The notes below the pieces were generated by a model, which did not search any database, was not told where the DNA came from, and saw only the letters and a list, made by a program, of their open reading frames with translations. A DNA stretch of 64,000 nucleotides, from contig JAYKXP010000006.1 in the NCBI GenBank assembly GCA_037176845.1, positions 744,001 to 808,000 on the forward strand, read 5' to 3'. The DNA comes from Paramarasmius palmivorus. Lineage: Eukaryota > Basidiomycota > Agaricomycetes > Agaricales > Marasmiaceae. The position numbers and the translations under genes were made by a program. This document shows, in pieces, positions 14,769 to 26,600 of the stretch (position 1 is the stretch's first letter; each line of letters starts with the position of its first letter).

Positions 14769-16402
14769 CTATAGCCTGTACTTTCTCAGTAATGGATCTG
14801 CTAGCAACCGCTCCATAACATCCGTTCTCAAGTGCAGGTTGACCGACGCTCCGTCATCGTGCCAGGACTTTTTCCCCCCTTCCGTGACGCCAGTTTCCAT
14901 AATTTGAACGCTGTATAATAGCCTGAGACTATGTTGCTTGGTGGCAATAATTATGACACATACCATCCATCACAGACCGGCATATTGGGGTCCACTATCC
15001 TTGGTCTCCCAAACCCAAAATCGACATCATATACTCCCATACCAGCTCTGGACTCCAGCCAGCTCGTGGCAATTGTGTGACGCTCCCCTAGACATGTGTT
15101 CCAATACCTGGCAGGGTCCAAATCGTACGCAAACTGATGCAACAAGGCGCCAAGTGCTGGAGGATCGTACTTCGTCATACTCGAACGAATAGTAGCAGCG
15201 ATGATAGGTGTAGCGCCCGAGGACAATTCCTTTGCAGGCAGCGTTACAGGGATGTTCATGATTGGGGAGCCCAAGAAATCTGGTGGAAGAGCCTTCGCAA
15301 GCCGATTGCGTAAACCGATGGTGACATCGAAATGTACATCGGTATCGTCAGGCGGAAGTTGGCGGGCACGAACAACGAGCGACCAAACATGGGAGAGGAG
15401 AGCGTCGAGCTTGCTGGTCCTTATACCATCATTTCCTTCGGTGGTAGCTTTCCACATCGCTAAAATTTCGTCTCGGGAGAAGTACAAGAGACGATTGCAA
15501 GTTGGGGCAAGCACGTCCCATTGTGTCCAGGGAAGAGGCTTGCCTAGCTCTATGTCGCTGTGTTGAGCTTTGATAGCATCCGGGATCCTCGTCGACTGAA
15601 TCATGAAGGGCGGACATTCCTCTGTCGAAGATGCCCACCAATCATAACGATGTAGCGGGACATTGCGAGCCTGATCGATGATGTTCTTGTCTGGCTCAGA
15701 CGCGTCAATATCACCGGCAGCAGAAGCATCCAAGCGATGAGGCTCGAAAGGTCGATCCAACATGATATGTTCCCCCTTTGCTAAACCACGATGAACTGCT
15801 GCCCAATCGTGCACAAAGGTCAACAGTGTTTGTGCATCAGCCAGGACATGTGCCATTTTCACAGCAATCGCTATCCCGCCGCATTCGAAGGTCGTGATTT
15901 GTACAATGGTAGATGGGAGTCCGACGAAAGAAACACGATCGTGCAGGGCAAGTGGGGGTGTTTGGGGTAATAACACCATTTTGGCTATCGGCGATGGATC
16001 CCAGACCTGTCCATCCACTCGCTCTTTTGCATCCGGTAGAATGGATGTCAACCGCACGGGACATTTTGCAATCACCACCTCGACTCCTGGATCCTCTGGT
16101 TGTCCCCAAATGACGTGAGGGCGACTATATCTTTGGGTGTGATTGGCCACCTGACCGGAAGACGTGGTTACTTTGAGCTGGCCACAAAGCTGAGGGTATG
16201 CGTCTAGTGTCTTTCGCAGAGAAAAGACTATGTCGTCGGGAGTAGAACTGGGTGGTCCGTCGAATAACCAAATACCACCCGTTGGGGTGTACCGAAGAAC
16301 AGTGGCATCGACAATCGAGAGCGAAATAGTGACGGACTCATCCTTCTTCTGAAGTGGAAAAATGCGGGCGCGATTCTGCTGAATAGACTGAGGAATATCC
16401 AT
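14769..16402 (-). CDS. BAHD/transferase-family acyltransferase
   Basis: Two exons (16402-14964 and 14910-14769) join to 526 residues, ending in the family-like LHLRTDVMERLLADPLL. The product is an acyl-CoA-dependent acyltransferase of the BAHD (PF02458) superfamily. The catalytic HxxxD appears as HVLAD (about residue 185; DNA near 15,845), and the structural DFGWG motif as DFGFG (about residue 460; DNA near 15,015). Fungal members acylate secondary metabolites such as trichothecenes, or other alcohols and amines; the substrate here is unknown. The intron after GCV must be removed, since reading through gives an early stop and loses the end of the fold. An ATG at 16531 would add 43 basic residues without family character, so I prefer 16402. 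It is divergent from an epoxide hydrolase gene 306 bp away, which suggests co-regulation. Confidence 0.88.
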
Positions 16403-16708
16403 GTCTAGCTTCGGGGTTCTTGTAGGCCTGTGATGAATCTGGGAAGCGTTGCATGGGGTTATAACCCGTATCTGCAGAGTGACTCGAACTCCTTTAAGGG
16501 CGGGGCCGCATTGATATCGCTTCTTCTTCATTTGTGGCCATGCGGAGGGTACTCCATACTAATCGGAGTGTATGGACGAGAGGATTTTAACCAGTAGCTG
16601 TTGTGGCAGTAGTGAGGACGTAGTGACTGTGACAAGCGCGGCCGAAACGCAGGCGGCTACCGGTTCCTCTGTTGCCGAAACGCAGTTCACCAGAACCATT
16701 CACTTTCA
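16403..16708. promoter_or_regulatory. bidirectional promoter, acyltransferase/epoxide hydrolase
   Basis: This 306-bp stretch separates two divergent enzyme genes. It holds an inverted repeat ACTCC-N9-GGAGT (16551-16569) overlapping a second one, CCATAC-N10-GTATGG (16554-16575). A perfect 12-bp direct repeat GCCGAAACGCAG is present at 16641-16652 and 16674-16685, 33 bp apart. These are candidate sites for a shared regulator; no known factor is assigned. Confidence 0.55.
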
Positions 16709-18249
16709 ATGTCCTATGAACCGGAAATTCCTTTCCTAATATCTATCCCTGAAGAACATCTTGACGAATTACGCGCCAAACTTGATCTATCAAGATTCCC
16801 AGACGAGCTTGAAAGTGCGGGATGGAATTACGGTGTACCACTAGAGGATGTGCGGAGACTTGTAACCAGATGGAAAAATGGGTTTGATTGGAGAGCCGCA
16901 GAGGCCCAGCTCAACACGGAGCTGCCACAGTTCACCAAAACTATTGCAGTGGAAGGCCATGGAGTACTCAATATTCATTATGTTCACCAGAGAAGTGAGA
17001 TTGAAGAAGCGATACCTCTCCTCTTCGTTCATGGCTGTGAGTACCCAACACTTTCACCTTTTGATATCACTCAACGTCCAATACAGGGCCTGGCAGCTTC
17101 ATAGAAGTCCGGAAAATTCTTCCATTGTTGGTCAAAGCGTCGTCAAAACATCCAAGCTTCCATGTCGTGGCACTCAGTCTTCCGGGCTATGGTTTCTCAG
17201 AGGCACCCAGATATCCGGGATTCAAGCTTGCTCAGTATGCCGAAGTAATAAATCTGATCGACCGATACAAAGAGAACTGAAGGATTCTGCTAGGTTGCGA
17301 ATAAACTGATGCTTTCACTCGGATACAACGAGTATGGTGAGCAGCCTCGTGAGGTCCTTGTGGCAAGCTGAATGACCTTGCCTTCAGTAACACAAGGCGG
17401 AGATTGGGGCCATGCGATTACTCGAAAAATTGCAGAGCTATACGGTGATGTGCATTGCAAGGCGTGGCACACCAATATGCCAGGGTATGCGACCGCGTTC
17501 TCGTCCATAGACGAAGCTCATATGCTATGGCATCCAGCGGTTCTTCACCCACTCTCCGTAACGAGCCTCTGCTCTATCTGCGCCAGCTTGTTACACCGTT
17601 TTCTGCTGCAGAGAAAGCAGGCTTTGAGCGGAGTAGGTCGTTCTTGAAGAAGGGAATGGGCTACTTCCATGAACAATCAACCCAACCACAAACACTCGGT
17701 TATTCACTGGCAGACTCTCCCGTCGGTCTGCTAGCATGGATTTACGAGAAGCTGGTCAACTGGACCGATTCCTATCCCTGGACTGACGACGAGGGTAATT
17801 TACTTCGTATTTTTATTAGCACCCACTAACACGTATTTCCAGTACTCACCTGGATCTCCATCTACTGGTTCTCGAAAGCAGGCCCTGCGGCATCGCTTCG
17901 TATTTACTATGAAATTGTTCAAAGCCACGAATTCATCACACAGGTAAAACCGAAGATACCTTTGGGCGTGTCCTACTTCCCCAAAGAATTGAATACCAGG
18001 CCACGTCTGTGAGTACCGTCCTGAAATATGTGGCATTGTGATTCTGATCATCATCATCCCAGTTGGACCAGAACTGTCGGAAACCTGGTCTTCGAAGCGG
18101 AGCATTCTAGTGGTGGTCATTTTGCAGCATATGAAGAACCTCGAAAGTTGGTTGCAGATCTATGGAAGATGTTCGGTAAAAATGGACCTGTGTACGGCAT
18201 AATCCCTCAGCAGAAAGGTTACGGAAAACGAATCAAGGCCAAGTTGTAA
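16709..18249 (+). CDS. epoxide hydrolase (EHN + alpha/beta hydrolase)
   Basis: Seven exons (16709-17036, 17087-17244, 17294-17336, 17388-17484, 17538-17794, 17843-18008, 18063-18249) join to 411 residues, typical for the microsomal-type epoxide hydrolase family. The enzyme opens epoxides to vicinal diols. The N-terminal EHN domain (EIPFLISIPEEHLDELRAKL) is followed by the alpha/beta hydrolase core. Visible motifs are the oxyanion HGWPGSF, the nucleophile elbow GGDWGH with Asp, the lid segment YGYSLADSPVGLLAWIYEK-like, and the catalytic His in SSGGHFAAYEEP. An intron at 17485-17537 is required: without it the reading frame changes in the middle of the lid. The divergent acyltransferase suggests a shared role in secondary metabolism or detoxification, which is inference only. 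Confidence 0.93.
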
Positions 18250-18622
18250 AATGATCTAGCGAGGAGGTGCGACGAATTCAGGATTGTATTTGTAGCTTGT
18301 GGCTTCATGTAAAATTGGTTTTATACAGGATTTTTGACGATGTCGTCCTATCGTGCAGTCGTTTGAATGTGGCATTCTCGTTACATTTGGAAATTGGAAG
18401 GTTCTGTTGGATCGATTCAGGGAGGTTTGTGGCCGACACGGAGTTACATCACTGGACCACCATTGTCTCCCCAAAATGGAGCGTCAATGAGCGTCAATGC
18501 CACGAGAAGAAATAAACATCTGAACAACGACAAAGGAATATGTCGAAATTTCATGGCAGGGTATAAGATATTGTCCTTTAATCTAATCTCTTCACCACAT
18601 TATCACAACCCCTCCCCCAACC
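18250..18622. other. intergenic, epoxide hydrolase 3' UTR and RasGEF promoter
   Basis: No gene is seen. GAGCGTCAAT is repeated twice in tandem at about 18479-18498. A pyrimidine-rich tract runs into the RasGEF start codon, as is usual for fungal leaders. Confidence 0.5.
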
Positions 18623-21600
18623 ATGCCCGCCCATAAACATCCATCCCGCAAGGGCGTAGGCTCTCACCACACTGTCACCTATTTCATCGCCTCCGACGAA
18701 CCTTCCTCCAAAGACATGACTCGTAAATCCTCATCCGCAGACAAACATAAACGAACACCAACCAACAGCTGCCCAAGTGATCGTCCGGCAGTCTCTTCGG
18801 TTCCAGCAGTATCCGAAGATTCCAGGTTCGACCTGGAGAAAGGATACCCATCTATTCTGCGGGTCAGCGACCAAGTCATGCGCAATCGCCAGAGTCTCAA
18901 CATTTTGCAAAGTCTGGAGCCCATCTTTGCCGCCTCCTTCTCATCCATCCTCCGATCCATGGACTCTCTTCCAGAAGAAGTTCGTCTATTCCCCGATTAC
19001 GAATTAGCACGACATGGCGCTGTCTTCACATACGGCCTTCTTACCGACCACATGAAGATGATGAACACCAAGCCAGAAATTTGCGATCCTGAGCGAGTAC
19101 CTCAGGTCATGGAGCTGGCCGTGTCGTCTCTCAAACATTTCCTTAAGGTTGCCGGAGTCATCTACGACAACCGTGCCTCGCTATCCCCCAGTCCAAAGAC
19201 CGAATCCACTCCTGAAGACATCACTGAAGACATTGTTGAAGACATCCCCGAAGACATTCCCGAAATTCCATCCGAGACGTCGTCTGAGGTCGCAGACGAA
19301 CCAGCTGTTGAAACCGTAGTCGAACGTGAGCCCGTCGTCGAACCCATTGCTGAGGCTGCGATTCGCAGGCCGAGGTCGAAAGACACATCACCGACGATTT
19401 CTCGGCAATCTTCAGACCATCGAGTTGGAATGTATCTTGACGACGCCTTCGACGTCTTCGCCCAAGCACCCGAGACGCATCCCACGAAAGAATTACCAGG
19501 GCTTCCAGTAGATCCTGGTACCACAGAAGCTACTCGAGAAGTGGAGTTGGTTAACGCACCGAAATCATCCACTTCCGATCTAGCAGCATCTGCGGACGAG
19601 ATGTCTTTGGCGGAAGCAACGCTCGAAGACGCATCACCACCTGTGATGCAGCGCTCCAGGTCCAGCTCCTTCTTGCAGCGAGCTCGTAACATACGACCTG
19701 CCTTCGCAACCCTTCTCCCATCATCCTTCTCCAAATCCAGTATCACACTGGTCGGGTCTATCTCGAATGCCTTTACAAGCCAAGCAGAATTGAGTTCTGA
19801 GGAAGCAGAAGCACAGCGGCAAAGGGACGAAGCGCTCTCCAAACTACCGCTACCCGACATCCCCTACATTCTTCGCAATTCAGCTGCATACTTCGTGCCT
19901 GATCCTCTTGACCCCGATGTCGACGTCGAAATGCCCGCGCTTGAAGGAGAGACGATGCAGGTTCAACTTCTACCAACGGGCGAGGTGAAGAGTGCCTCCC
20001 TTACCGCAATCATTCGCATGGTGACATCCAGAGAACTCCTCAAGAACCCCAAAATCTGCCAGAACTTGCTCTTTAGTCTTTCGCATGTTGTCCCAGAAAT
20101 CTGCGTTGTCACCACATTGCGCGAACGGTTTCATGAGCAACCACCCCCCAACCTTGACGATGCACAGCTCCGAGTGTGGACAAGGGAAGCCATGACCGTA
20201 CGGATACGCGTTGGCCATCTCATTATTCTTTGGCTCGAGCAGTATTGGAACGCCGACGCGGACAACCAGGAGCTCATCGCACGGCTTCAGAAGTTTGTCC
20301 TTGACGACGTGCTCGGTCAAGTCCCCGACACGATGGGCAGTAGGATCGTCGGTCTTCTTGAGGCTGCTGCTCGGGGAGGCCTCCGTCGCGGAGCGTGGCT
20401 GAAGACTCACTACTACGATCTAGCTGCTCCATTGGTCAAGGAACCCCAGCCAACAGGGTTCGAAGTTGCGCTTACCGCTGAGCACAATTACGCTTTCCAC
20501 CTTTCTCAGCTCGACATGCCGGAAGGGAAGAAGGAGCTAGCACGCCAGCTGACAATCCAAATCGCTGCTTTGCACAAGGCCTTCGACCCTCAGAATGCAT
20601 TGCACTACTGGAGCAATAAAGACGACAAAGGCGATACACGATCCGCGATCCGAGAGCTTCATCTCTGGGAAAGATCACTGTATTTCTGGATCATAGACTC
20701 GGTGCTAGCCGCGGAGACGAAGGAAGCCCGTTTGAAGGTGCTTCAGTTCTGGGTTGACGTTGGGATTGTAAGTCTATTCGTGCCCTTTAGAGTTGCTAAT
20801 CCTGACCTGATCGCTACCCCTTCACAGGAATGCATTGCTATCATGAACTTCGGTTGCGGTACCATGATATATGGTGCCCTCATATCTCCTCCCGTTGATC
20901 GGCTCAAGGAAACGCTATTGGTGAGTTTCTTGCATCACGTTCCAGGTACTTCAATCAGGATTGACTGGAATTTCTCCAAGGTGGTCGATACACCGCACAA
21001 GGATTCGTTCAAGCTCCTTGAACAGCATTTCTCCGGCTTCAGCAACTACGGACTGTACCGTGAGGCAATCGAGGAAGCCAAGGATCAGCGACGACCATAC
21101 ATTCCGATCCTAAGCCCTTTAATCCGAGATATCGACACTGCAAAGAATGGCAGACCTAGTGAGAAGGAGGTGAAGGAGAAACCAGCCGGGTCACACGTCT
21201 TCAGCCTTCTTTCGCTCGGAAGGCTCCAGCATGCCATGATGAGTGAGTCTGCCTGTCGACTTTTTCGGTGCTACAGAGTTCTGATTAACGATCTCCTACA
21301 GTCCTCGAAAATGGCCGACTTCCCTTCAAATTCGTTCCTATCCCTTACCTCCAAACTTGGCTCACCGAACAGTTGGGCCAATTCCGACCTGACGACGAGA
21401 ATGCGCTGAACCAAATGTTCGATAAGCTGAGGTGAGTTTGGTCTTACAATTTCCATTTTTGTGGTATTCTGATGCCATATTGTGAACAGTGCCAGCCGCG
21501 AGGAAAGATGGGGTTGCGGCGAGATAAATGCCTGGTTGAAAATTCGGGCAGGTGGCCAACTCTACGACCTCGAGGACGCGAAGACGCTGAAGCTGAAGAA

Positions 21601-21658
21601 ATCCAAAGCTGCGCTTGTCATGAACCGACTGATGAAGAAGACCTCACAGACCCAGTGA
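18623..21658 (+). CDS. Ras guanine-nucleotide exchange factor (RasGEF_N + CDC25 domain)
   Basis: Five exons (18623-20767, 20828-20920, 20981-21242, 21302-21431, 21490-21658) join to 932 residues. The product should activate a Ras-like GTPase by promoting GDP release. The first 200 residues include a conserved helical segment (LEPIFAASFSSILRSMDSLP). An acidic low-complexity region with EDI repeats and a Ser-rich stretch follow. The RasGEF N-terminal module is at about 445-570 (LTAIIRMVTSRELL ... RVGHLIILWLEQYW). The catalytic CDC25 homology domain is at about 620-900 (FHLSQLDMP, AIRELHLWERSLYFWI, PYIPILSPLIRDID). The catalytic part is divergent from Cdc25/Sos, so the specific GTPase is unknown. 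The C-terminus ends in a Lys-rich helix. Confidence 0.78.
19204..19272 (+). repeat. GAAGACAT-type repeat encoding acidic EDI units
   Basis: Several imperfect 12-15 bp copies of a GAAGACAT-containing unit encode Glu-Asp-Ile repeats in the disordered, acidic part of the RasGEF. Confidence 0.75.
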
Positions 21659-22270
21659 TTGAAACTCTACGATTTGCCGCCAAGTACTCGTTTGATGGCC
21701 TGGTCTACTTCCACACTCCGAATCCCCGTCTCCAATTTTCTATCATATCTTTATGCCCTTATTATGCCCTCCTATGACCCATATGCCTTTATGCTCTTAT
21801 GGACTCTGCTCGCGATACCCACGTCATGGTTTCCAATATTCTGTTGTTTTTATTCGCTATCTATCGCTGTTTTCGGTGCTCCATCGTTCATGTTTTCGTG
21901 TACTGTATTCTTTCGATACGCTTTCCATCATGCTTTCGACTTATCTTATTGTATCATTATTGGGTATTTATCATACACCCATGATCCATCCCACATCCTC
22001 AGGAGTTGTACAAGCCTTCAACAAGTACTTAGCATCGTAGTATCTGCATAGTATCCGCATGTAGCGTATAGCACATTCTTTTTTTCCTCGCGTCTAATAC
22101 ATCCCACTCACAATAACCGAACTCGTGATTGACCTTTGGTGATTCCGTCTCAAACGTCGAATGTATGCATGAAGATGGTGCATAAGGAGATCTGGTACAT
22201 GGTGGAATCATAGACATGCATACTACACCTAGTCCTGCATCTTCCCCCGCAGAAGAGATACATGTATTTT
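21659..22270. other. convergent 3' region, T-rich, no gene seen
   Basis: About 600 bp lie between the RasGEF and uL22 stop codons. The left half is strongly T/C-rich on the + strand with imperfect reiterations of TATGCC(C/T)TTAT around 21750-21800. It probably holds both 3' UTRs. The small open frames here are low complexity and hydrophobic only because of base composition. Confidence 0.5.
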
Positions 22271-23117
22271 CTATGCCCGTGCAGCCTCAATACGCTTGCG
22301 TGCTACTTGCCGTCTGTTGAGACCAGTGAGAGCAGTGGAAATCTTGTCGGTGGCCTTCTCAACCTCCTCATCCGGTGCCGTGAGGATAATCTCGACATGG
22401 CAAGGGTGGCCCTGGTAAGGGTTGATACGACCGTGTGCACGGTATGTGCGGCGGCGGGTTTTCTATGGGAGGAATGAGCTTAATGGGTTGAGAAATTGGT
22501 GCGAGTGACGACGTACGGGAGCCTGCTGAACGACGATGCTCTTGATGACCAAGTCTTCAACATCAATGTTTTTGGCATCCGCGTTAGATTCTGCGTTCTT
22601 CAAGAGACGGGTGATGAATTTGACGGATTTCTCGGGCCAGCGGCCTGGAATGGTGTTAAGTTTAGGTACACTATAGATTGCAATAATTACACACCTTGCG
22701 TAGCACCGAACTGTTTAGCCTGGCTTGCACGTCCAACACCACCTGAGAACCGTCTGAAGGGAATGACCTGCTTGTGGTCTTTGACATCACTGAGGTACGT
22801 GTATGCCTTGGTGAGTTTGAGCCCTGCCAATTCGACCATCTATCAGAATCCATCCAAATAACACAGTATCCGGGATTCCCTACCAGTGAGGGCGGCCGCA
22901 ACTTCCCGCATGTTCTTGAAGTGAGTGCGGAGGTATTCACCCCGTGCACGGGAAGCTAGTGTGAATCTTGAGTATAGGAATTATTGGTCATTTTTGAAGC
23001 AATTTCGCATACTTTTTTCGGGATTGGCAGCAACGGCGGCGGCGGCGTAACGGACTAGAGTGAGAGACGACGATGAGCATTGGGAATTCGTAGAATGAAG
23101 TGGCAGCACTTACCCAT
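22271..23117 (-). CDS. rpl17: large-subunit ribosomal protein uL22 (Rpl17)
   Basis: This is cytosolic 60S protein uL22, which lines the nascent-peptide exit tunnel. The first exon codes only for the initiator Met plus one base (ATG at 23117); splicing gives MVRYAA, the conserved start. Further motifs are [53 protein letters not shown], and the end [23 protein letters not shown] followed by HVEIILTA. Several introns interrupt about 185 codons, as is normal for basidiomycete ribosomal protein genes. The gene diverges from rictor across 555 bp. Intron-encoded snoRNAs are possible in such genes, but I could not support one. Confidence 0.95.
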
Positions 23118-23672
23118 CTTGATGTCTTGAAGTTGTCGTGCACGACTTTTTCGTTGTGTTTATCGTTGCGGCTGGGGTTCGGTGGTTGCCGAATTGCAGC
23201 CAAACCTTATTTCTCGCAGCTGTATAGTTTTGACTTGTTTGTGAGCATGCCGAATTTCGGCTGGATTTCCTGTTCTCAAACCACATCCTCCTCAAACTGC
23301 GATTGAGATGCAGTATTCCGCTGTCAAATAGGCTTTAATCGTATCCTATATTTTCTTTATATTTGCTTGCGGCTACCAAAAAAGTGTATCGCAGGTTTCT
23401 GCGACTCAGCTGGGCAACATAAATGCTCGTTTTTAGCTAATTTGAGGGAAATTCTGTCACCTAAGTATCCCCTTGCTAATCTTCTTGTAGGAACAGCATG
23501 GCAGAAACTCGCAGATTTTACTGTTCAGTTGCTCCGAGTGACCCAAGCCTGAAGGTATCGAATCCGATATCTTCAACTTTGGGCGCTTATGTGTCAAACT
23601 AGGCGCTGGGTGGCACTTGTAATCATTGGGTGGTTGCTGAGAACACTGATCTCGCGACTCTTGTTAGGCGTT
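23118..23672. promoter_or_regulatory. bidirectional promoter, rpl17/rictor
   Basis: No coding sequence is supported here. The region must carry both promoters. It contains the 12-bp palindrome GTCGTGCACGAC at 23135-23146, 18 bp upstream of the rpl17 ATG. An ATG at 23589 in frame with rictor would add a hydrophobic leader that the family lacks. Confidence 0.5.
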
Positions 23673-26600
23673 ATGCCACCTCATCTTGCCCCTCCAGGTG
23701 GGGGTACTCTTAATCATTCTGCTTCTGCGTCTTCCTTGTCCATTAGTCTGGTCACTGCAAGCTCGGACACGATCGATGTATTCTCATTCAGTGATCTGGA
23801 GGGAAAGGATTATGGTGAACAGGTATGTGACTTGTTAACACGAAATCCCTACCCCATTGACAAACATTTCCCTTGAGGTTAGCTGGAAGTCTTAGATGGT
23901 CGTCTTGTCAAGGAGAATCGTATCAGGGAGGGGGCGCAGAATTTGCTGGATATGCCGCTTGCAGTCAGTCAAATGACGGCCTCAAATATACTGTTCGCGC
24001 GTTGAATCTTTCTAACGCTCCACAGGACAAGCTACGGAGACAAGTTCAGTCTGAATTAGAAGCTGCAAACAACCGGATTGACGCTATCAAGAATAAGAGA
24101 TCAGATATACGTGCGTCATATACCCGTCCATTTCTACAATCACTGGCTTTACACATCCGCACAGAGACTGCAATTAGGGGTAAACTTCAGCAGCACCGGA
24201 GGAAAGAAGAGCCTGATGAAAAGGGTATGATTGTTGTTGCAACGGGCCAGCGCATGATACTCACATCGGACACAGGAGAGGACTTCCGAACCGCACTTCA
24301 TAATGCTCAGGGATACATCGCAACGCTCGTTTCTCTCAGGGCTTCCGCTACTGAATCAGGAGTAAACGGAGAATCCTCGAAACCTGACAGTAAATGGATT
24401 GAGACGATGAGAAAGTTGGGAAATGTTCTGCAGAAGAGTGTGCGCGTTCGGTACGAAATGAAGGTCTCTGACGTGGTTGAAGCGTGCGTGCCAATTTCTA
24501 TCCTTCGAAACGTACTAATTTGAACTATCAGGGTTATCCCAGCACTCGCCGATAAATGTTCAATCCAATGTCGCGCTATTGCATATCGTGTAATCCGTCA
24601 TAGCCTTGTCGACGTTGACTCTGTTCGAAATCTACGGAAACAAAACATCGATTGGTATTTGATTCGTACACTACATCGGGATACAAAGTTCGCAGCAGAG
24701 AAAGAGCAAGTCATCAAACTCATACGTACGATCGTAGAAGTTGGAACCATACGACGGGAGATGCAGAATGGAGATGACTGCGGCATCGTTCCGTTATCAG
24801 AACCGGTGATGCGCGCGCTAGTTGCTGTTGCGGAGCATGCAGAGGATCCCTTTCGGCTGATTTGTATCCAGACATTGGCAGAGCTCAGTGAGTCACTTAC
24901 CGCTCACTTTGATCGTAGTCTGACATTTGGACGCGTAGTTGTGATGGATATAGACCTCGTGGCGAAGACAGGTGGAATTCGTTTCCTTTTGCATGCATTT
25001 GGAGAAGGTCCCATTGAAATGGCCCCAATCCTTGCCTTCACGTTCCTACACATTGTGGAGTCACCTCGGAGTCGAGCTTATCTTAATGTCGGCATTGATC
25101 TCGAGGTTCGCGTTTTGTTCTTTCTTTGCGAGCATCCAGTGAATGGTGTGTGATAGATAGCACTGTCCGCCATAACAGATGCGTATGGGAAAGGGGTAGA
25201 ACATGCTGATCGCATGAAAAGTTGCGTGAAAGTTGTACTTCTCATGTTGAGAACGTGGAGCGGTACGTCCTTGCAACTCTTCAAGCAGTTACTGTTTTAT
25301 TGATAGTTCGTCAGGCTTGATGTACTTTTGCATGGATGACATGCGTGCAATACGGTCATTAGTCGACACCCTTCGGATACCATCATTGGAGACAAGGGTT
25401 GGTCTTATCACTGTGTAGCATACTCAATACTCATTCTCCGCACAGGAAATAATTATCAACATGTTTTTCGACCTGTTCAATATCAAGTCACCGGAATGGT
25501 ATCAGACGTTTATTACAGGAAGAAGGTTGACGAGTACGGATTCTTTCAGCCGAGTCACTCGCAGTTAATGCTGACGCTTCTGCAGTGTATCGCTCTCGTG
25601 ATGGTCACAAAGCCGAAAAGAACGACACAGAACCCTCTGCACGGGATTTCCAAACACTCAAATTGACGGACCAATACCTAGCACTTCTCCTTCTAGTATT
25701 CACTGACGCAGGCTTGCTGGATGCACTTACGTCGATGATCGAGGAGTCAACAACAGGTACCAACTTGTCACGGAAAGCGACCCTCCTCATGGGCGAAATA
25801 CTTCAAATGTCTAATCGCATTCTACCTCTTTCGGTCGCGGCCAGGATTCAAGCTCTACCTCAGATATTTCGCATGGCATCCGAATATCAGGACGGGGAGA
25901 ACAGGATTGTCGGAACGTCAGTGTTGTCCGCGATTGACAGTCTTAATCGGAACCGCACTCGTTTGGAGCCGGGTCTGGTCAAGAATTACAGAGTGCGATC
26001 TAATTCGGTGGATGATGCTGTGCGAAGGGGACAGCGACAAGTAGAGCAGGTGAAGCTCAAGATGGGTATGCAGATGGATGATAGGACCTTCCAGAACTCT
26101 TTGCTGGAGACGCAGGTGGTCCACTAGTTCCTTCTCGATCCCATGATTGTACTGAATGGTGCTTCTAGGTTATGTTCACGAAAGACCATGCAAAGTGGAA
26201 CTTCGACACGATTCAGGAATTGATCGAAGGCCCTTTGCTTAATACCAAGCGAATGGATGAAGCCATCAAAGGCGCGCGATTCATTCGACGGTTGATGTCT
26301 TTCTTCCATCCCTTTAGTCGTCGATTTGCGGATATACACAAGACTTCGGTTCGTGTAACGGCTCCCGAGATCCAGCTTTCTTCTGAAACCAATGATAGGT
26401 GACCTCCAGATGGGTGAAATTGGGATGTTCACTGCTGACTACGCTTATGGCGAGCACCGATGGTATACGGTATCTGTCGTCAGAAGACCCATTCATGGGT
26501 CAAATCGTGAAATGTTTTGCTCAGCTCGACCCGGTATGTTCTCAGTTCAATTATTAATGGATTTCTTACTCACCCAGGCACATGGACATAGTTCAATGGT

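Noticed and set aside
16403..16531. 43-residue N-terminal extension of the acyltransferase from ATG 16531
   Set aside because: The extra residues are basic and unlike the family; the fold starts shortly after the Met at 16402.
19162..19860. Reverse-strand frame of 232 codons
   Set aside because: It is antisense to the RasGEF exon, Ser-rich from the acidic repeats on the other strand.
21750..22051. Hydrophobic + strand frames that look like membrane proteins
   Set aside because: They arise from a T/C-rich 3' UTR and overlap each other in all three frames.
23589..23672. 28-residue hydrophobic extension of Rictor
   Set aside because: Rictor proteins are not secreted or membrane-anchored at the N-terminus; the ATG at 23673 gives a family-like start.
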